NCBI RefSeq assembly: GCF_020080835.1
Contig: NC_058161.1
Location: 11,473,297 to 11,537,296 of the forward strand
Source: Cotesia glomerata
Lineage: Eukaryota; Arthropoda; Insecta; Hymenoptera; Braconidae
Length of the DNA stretch: 64,000 bases
Direction of reading: 5' to 3'
Shown here: positions 59,201 through 64,000 of the stretch, one piece after another
Layout: each line of letters opens with the position of its first letter
Numbering within the stretch: position 1 is the stretch's first letter
Program-made: the position numbers and the translations under genes
The notes under the pieces: model-generated
The model's input: only the letters and a program-made list of their open reading frames with translations
What the model was told of the DNA's origin: nothing
Database searches by the model: none

Positions 59201-60288
59201 AATAGTATTCTTATAATTTACTCTTTAAATGTTTGACCTCAGAAAATTCAGCTGAATAGAAATTATTTCTAACATCACGTGTAAATATATGATTTTCTGT
59301 CATTGTTCCTATTATTATTTATTCTTTTTAATTATTGTTTCAACTATCATCTGCGTGAAAAAGATTTTATTTTTATTAAAAAAATATTCACAATTTTAGA
59401 CAATGAGAGATTAAAGAAATAAAAATGGACTGCATAGATAAAAAAAATTTGAGTGAGAGTCGAACATAAGTAATACTTTGCGCTTAAAGTGTGCAATACT
59501 TCTAAATTTTAAACTTCTATAATAATTCTTTAACTTACCTTTTCAACTTTGTTGATTAAAAATAAATTTTTTTTTTTTTTTTATGAAAAAACTTTTTACA
59601 ATTTTATATGTTGAATTTGCCGGGACCATGAAAATATATCAAATTAATACAATTTAGTGAACCTTTATAATTAAGACAAATGTATAGAGCAGAGTTTAAG
59701 AACAAGTGACGTGGACTTAGTCTCACCGTCGCTCATATACCTGTGTTTATTGACGTCACGGTCACGTTTTCTTATCAGCCACTACAGCCTGGGATAGAAG
59801 TGAGTGTTTTAACGACATGTAGCGAGTTTCATATATATGTTCACCCTCGTTTTTTATATGGTGAACACTTTTACACGTATAATAGGCTTATCGAGTTGGA
59901 AAATAAGCAAGACAAAAGCTGTACAAAGTATTAGATGAGGAATCAACTAAAAATTAGTTACTTTATGAGTACTAAATCAAAACGTTCAACATATTATAAA
60001 ATTCGTCGGAAATTAAAACTGTCTTATTTTTACTTATTTTTTTTTTGTTAAAATCTTAAGATAAAAACATTATGTTTCTGCTAGATAACGATTCTCTAAT
60101 ATTTGTATACTGCATTTATTTCCAATTTGTATATCATATAATTAATGAATCTAGGTCTGCATTTTATCTAGATCTCTTCTCGATTTTCATATCTTATTAT
60201 ATTACTTATTAATTGTAATTTTGTTTTTTGAACTGGATATGACTTGAAATTATTCGTTGTCGAGGCTCAAGTTCAGAACCCTTGAAAT
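56265..60288. other. Gene-poor region
   Basis: No gene supported. Minus-strand frames at 57286-57483 and 56218-56544 and plus-strand frames at 58252-58647 and 59743-59934 lack motifs; most have low-complexity AT-driven composition. The 59690-59930 stretch is locally richer in GC. Confidence 0.45.
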
Positions 60289-60291
60289 ATA

Positions 60292-60420
60292 CCATGTTTA
60301 AAATTTCCAATAGGATCCCATCAAAACCGACAAAAGCCACTTAGAAACCCATAAATTTTATTTGTTTCTAAGTGGCTTTTGTCGCTTTTGATAGGATCTT
60401 ATTGGAGTTTTTTAACAGGG
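60292..60420. mobile_element. Near-perfect palindromic foldback MITE, TA duplication
   Basis: 129 bp between TA dinucleotides, composed of two arms of about 55 bases. For example, CAAAAGCCACTTAGAAAC pairs with GTTTCTAAGTGGCTTTTG around a loop of about 13 bases. Confidence 0.88.
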
Positions 60421-60853
60421 TACAGCACAAGCTTTAATCACTTCATTGATAGCATGAATTTGAATGATGAATAATCAGGCATAACTTTGTCCGAATCATG
60501 CACGATTACATACAGTCATGGAAAAAAGCCATTTAACAGCCAAAATGGAAATAGATTTCTTACAGTTCCTAAAAACTATTTTATTTTCACCCTAGAAACT
60601 CGTGGAGATATGGAAATTAAAAATTATTTTATAATCTCTCCTCTGCAGTTTAAGAAAATTCAATTTAGTTTTTGAGAAAGCTATTGTGTTCAAAAGTTAT
60701 TTAAAAAAAAAAAAAAGTATGGAATTTTTAATTTTTGAACATTTTAAATTGCTGCCATTCCTAAACTAACAGATCGGTTTTGCTCATATTTAAACTTTTT
60801 AAACTTGACTTCGATGATCATCTAAAAAAAAGAAGAATCAATGTAAATTTATA

Positions 60854-61094
60854 CACCGATAAAAAAATTGACTCAACTCAAGAACCAAACTCTTGAACCA
60901 AGAATTTCATTTTGAAGAAAAATATTTTCTTGAGTCAAGAGAATAAATTCTTGACTCAAGAAAATTTTCTTAGACCAAGAATAATTTCTTAGCTCAAGAA
61001 TTTATTCTCTTGACTCAAGAATATCATTTTCTTCAAAATGGTATTCTTGGTTCAAAAGTTTGGCTCTTGAGTCAAGTCAATTTTTTTATCAGTG
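60854..61094. mobile_element. Palindromic MITE (TTGACTCAAGAA family), TA duplication
   Basis: 241 bp between TA dinucleotides, with ends CACCGATAAAAAAATTGAC and GTCAATTTTTTTATCAGTG. The interior is built of TCTTGACTCAAGAA palindromes and an inverted TTCATTTTGAAGAAAA pair. Confidence 0.9.
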
Positions 61095-61099
61095 TAGCT

Positions 61100-61640
61100 C
61101 TCTATCTCAACACGTATTGAAGTAGTCCGTTTTGAAGAAATATTTCTAAATTACTCGTAACTTATACAATAATTACGGTACTCTAACTTTATCAGAGGTA
61201 ATTTTTTTCGTTATCTACTTTTTAGAAGAATAAAGAATCGAAATAAAATTATTTTTAGGGTCTTTTCGGCCGTTTTGGGCAGAAAAATTGAATTATCTCC
61301 TTATGGGACCCCTTTAATTTTTTTTTTTTTAAATTTAGAAATATTAATAGCGACTAGTTTAACGTATGATTCAACCGATTTTGATATAGTTTGCATTATT
61401 TTTACGCACAAAACTCAAAAAATTTAACTACATCAAAAAACCGTTCTAACATGACTAAACTCACAAAAATTGCTCACACATTAATGAATGCTATGTCTTA
61501 ATAAAGGTTATTAATACAAAAACAATATTTTATATGTGTACATTAATAAAAATAACTAAAGTATTTTTTGGACCAAATTACAGTTTGAAAGGTTTGGCAA
61601 ATCCAAATGTACACGACTCATAATGCTCATTCGTTCGATA
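61100..61640. other. Spacer, nothing recognised
   Basis: AT-rich sequence without supportable genes or repeats. Confidence 0.5.
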
Positions 61641-63025
61641 AATGAAAAAATTTGGAAAACGATTGACCCTAAAGGCCATCACTGCAACTTCCCGCTAATT
61701 CCATAATTAAACGCTCAAAATTTCACTTATTACGTTTTTAAGCTCTTCGAGCTCAAAAATATACTTTTCCTATCTCCGAGCTCAAAAGTCTGATAGCAGT
61801 TTGATATAACACTAATTTTTTAATTTTCAAACCGCAATAACTTTTTAATGAATGAACCGATTTTCACGCAATTGGTGGCATTCGACGCAGTTTTTGAAAC
61901 GTCATGAAGAATCTTTAAGTTTGAATTGATAAAACTAGGAATCGAAGTAATTCCGAGAATACACTTTTTTCGGTTTTCTTTCGACAACGATAACTCACGA
62001 AAGAATCAACCGTTTTTGATCGGACCGACGGCGATCGACGTGGTTTCTTGCTGATGTTAAGAGCTGATCAGTTTTTAAAATTGATCAGTAAAGCCGTTTA
62101 AAAGTAATTCCAAAAAAACTGCATTTGAAAAAAAATTTTTTTTAGTTTTTTTTTGGTTTCTCGGAATCTACCTGCCTAAACCGGTTCAAAATCACAGGAA
62201 ATCTAAGTTTGATGGAAGTCTTTAAAACGCCACTAGCTTGGTTTCAATCGGTCAAGCCGTTCAAAAGTTATAAGCAGTTTACATACGGCCACACACACAT
62301 ACATACAGACATACGGACATCATTGCGGAAACATTCGGGGAAGGTTCCTAGAATCTCAAAAAGATCGGAACCTACGAAACAGCGTTTCAAAGAGTTCCTT
62401 TAAACTTAGATTTACAGATTTCCTATTATTTTGAACCGATTTGGACCGGTAGATTCCGAGAAATCTCAAAAAAACTAAGAAAAATAATTTTTTTAAATGT
62501 GTTTTTTTTTTGAATAACTTTTAAACGGCTTGAACGATCAACTCCAAAAACTAATCAGCTCGTAACCTTGAAAAATCACGTCGATCGCCGCTAATCCGGT
62601 TAAAATCAGTTGATTTGTTCGAGAGATATCGTGAACGAAAGAAAACCAGAAAAAGGGTTTTTTTCGGAATTACTCCGAAATTCCTAGTTCGATCAATTTA
62701 AACTTAAAGATTCTTCATGAGGCTTAAAAAACTGCGTCGAATACCGTCAACCGCGTTAAAATCGGTTGATTCATTCAAAAGTTATTTCGGTTTGAAAATT
62801 CAAAAAATAGTATTCTATGAAACTTCTATCAAACTTTTGAGCTTGAAGAGTTCAATAGCATAAAAAAGCCATTTCTTTGAGCTCGGAGAGCTCAAAATAA
62901 CACAAAAATTGTATTTTTGAGCTCGAAGAGCTCAAAAAAGTCATAAGTGCAATTTTAAGCGCTTAGGTATGGAATTAGCGGGTAGTTGCAGGGATGGCCT
63001 TCAGGGTCAACCATGTTGCTAATTT
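61640..63025. mobile_element. Dispersed foldback repeat, complete copy with ~540-bp inverted arms
   Basis: The left arm (GATTGACCCTAAAGGCCATC...GCAATAACTTTTTAATGAAT...) is mirrored by the right arm (…CATTCAAAAGTTATTTCGG…GATGGCCTTCAGGGTCAACC). The centre (62160-62470) has an ACAY tract (CACACACACATACATACAG), CATCATTGCGG and GGTTCCTAGAATCTC. The arms are themselves rich in GAGCTC palindromes. No protein was found. It explains the fragments at 5078, 9119, 10497, 10795, 15775, 25884, 52975, 53679, 54745 and 63026. Confidence 0.8.
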
Positions 63026-63203
63026 TTAACTTCCACTAAGAAAATCGAAGATTTTCGAAAAATCGGGGAGTTTTTGTTTTCACCCCGTTTTGCAAAAATC
63101 GAGGTTTTAACAGATCTCGACGTTTTGAAGCCCTAAGAAGCTTTTCTGACTATTTTTTCGATGATGTCCGTACGTCTGTATGTGTATGTGTGTGCGCACG
63201 CGC

Positions 63204-63234
<31 letters not shown>

Positions 63235-63640
63235 TGTAAACCTCTTATAACTTTTGAACGGCTTGACCGATTTGATCACAGTTGGTGTCATTCGAAAGGT
63301 CTTCGCCAAACTTAGATTTCCTGTAAGTTTTTTTTTTTTTTATTTGTTTAAAGTCGCATAAACTACTAAGGTCATGAGCGACTACGGTAGGGGGTAAACT
63401 TTTGAGATTGGAACTCGTTTTATTTTTTGGGCTGAGCAGAATAATACACTTAAATATTGAAAATATTCATTGGTGTACGCCGGACTCGAACCCGGTCCAA
63501 TGCTTTGGTAAGCAAGGGCCGGATCCGATAGGGCTACTGCGCGCCTATTTTATATACCTGTAAGTTGGAACCGATTCGGACCAGTTGATTTCGAGAAATC
63601 GCAAAAAAAGTGAAAAAAAAAGTTGTTTTTTTTTTTTTCA
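63026..63640. repeat. Second dispersed-repeat centre with (CG)n(TG)n tract
   Basis: It contains AAAATCGAAGATTTTCG, CTCGACGTTTTGAAGCCCTA and GATGATGTCCGTACGTCTG, then GTGTATGTGTGTGCG passing into (CG)n and (TG)n (63178-63237). It continues past the SINE insertion at 63330-63556. Confidence 0.75.
63330..63556 (-). mobile_element. tRNA-derived SINE (Gly-like head), exact 10-bp target duplication
   Basis: CCTGTAAGTT at 63320-63329 and 63557-63566 flanks the insert. On the minus strand the head (63548-63477) has a TAGCCCTATCGGATCCGG D-arm-like part, a TGCTT-ACCA-AAGCA hairpin and a B-box GGGTTCGAGTCC. A body of about 130 bases and poly(A) (T-run at 63330-63342) follow. The uninterrupted host repeat reads on through GGAACCGATTCGGACCAG. 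Confidence 0.9.
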
Positions 63641-64000
63641 TTTTTTTTAAATAGTCTATAGTCACGTAAGTACTACAAACACGCCTTTTTTATCGTACGA
63701 CTTATTGGTTCATTTTTCTGCCTCATTTGCCCTCGGGCTTTTTTGTTGCAGATATTATTGCATGTGTCTTTTTGCAATCTTCCGAGATTGCTAAAATTCA
63801 TCAAGATTGTCCTACGACAGGCTGGTTAATAAATTTTTTTAAATATCACGCATTGGCTTTGGGGTTATGGTTTTCTAATGTGACGTGAACTTAGGTGTTT
63901 TTCTCGTGGGTCAGTGATATTAGTCTGTAGTCATTGCTACCGTTGTACTACCACGTACTGGCTACTACACCTTCACAGTTAGCAAAGTACTGCTGTCATT
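63640..64000. other. Window end, unassigned
   Basis: After a T-run (63627-63640), AGTCTATAGTCACGTAAGTA loosely resembles the 3' body of the preceding SINE, so a second, divergent copy may start here. The remainder is not recognised. Confidence 0.35.

Noticed and set aside
1..64000. Integrated viral (bracovirus-type) segment or bacterial transfer
   Set aside because: I saw no viral structural genes, excision motifs or bacterial-style gene clusters in any frame.

Overview
This window is AT-rich insect nuclear DNA. The evidence is intron-split genes with GT/AG borders, arthropod-type R1-clade retrotransposons, tRNA-derived SINEs and dozens of short inverted-repeat transposons. A hymenopteran, perhaps a braconid parasitoid, is my best guess from base composition and repeat style; the sequence alone does not prove it.

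Region by region. (1) 1-5.1 kb holds two copies of one R1-clade, Waldo-like non-LTR retrotransposon, head to tail; the second sits in an (AC)n/(ACAY)n tract. (2) 5.1-35.5 kb has almost no genes. It contains TIR elements and MITEs with TA or TTAA target duplications, an LTR with a leader carrying 39-bp tandem repeats, a 3.6-kb element with about 0.7-kb inverted arms and flanking arrays of short palindromes, a decayed Helitron N-terminal fragment, and one isolated candidate coding exon at 28.4 kb. (3) 35.8-47.5 kb is a compact island of four conserved genes, rebuilt here exon by exon: nessun dorma/SHCBP1-like (-), ARL2BP (+), NUP93 (-) and the large DNA primase subunit PRIM2 (+). They form divergent, convergent and divergent pairs. 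(4) 47.5-64 kb is again repeat-dominated: two SINEs with 10-bp target duplications, further MITEs, a Helitron-type endonuclease fragment, and a complete copy of a foldback element whose pieces recur across the window.

The four genes serve basic cell functions: cytokinesis (nesd), ARL2/ARL3 GTPase function (ARL2BP), the nuclear pore scaffold (NUP93) and replication priming (PRIM2). They share no single pathway, but all are expected in dividing cells.

The most unusual pattern concerns tRNA-like sequences. Four inverted-repeat elements (10.0, 27.4, 32.1 and 55.1 kb) each carry one, with recognisable Pol III A-box and B-box motifs, in their interior. The 10.2-kb and 55.5-kb cores look homologous, with a shared 15-base upstream block, yet sit between unrelated terminal arms. 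This suggests that a Pol III-type module is retained or exchanged among non-autonomous DNA transposons.
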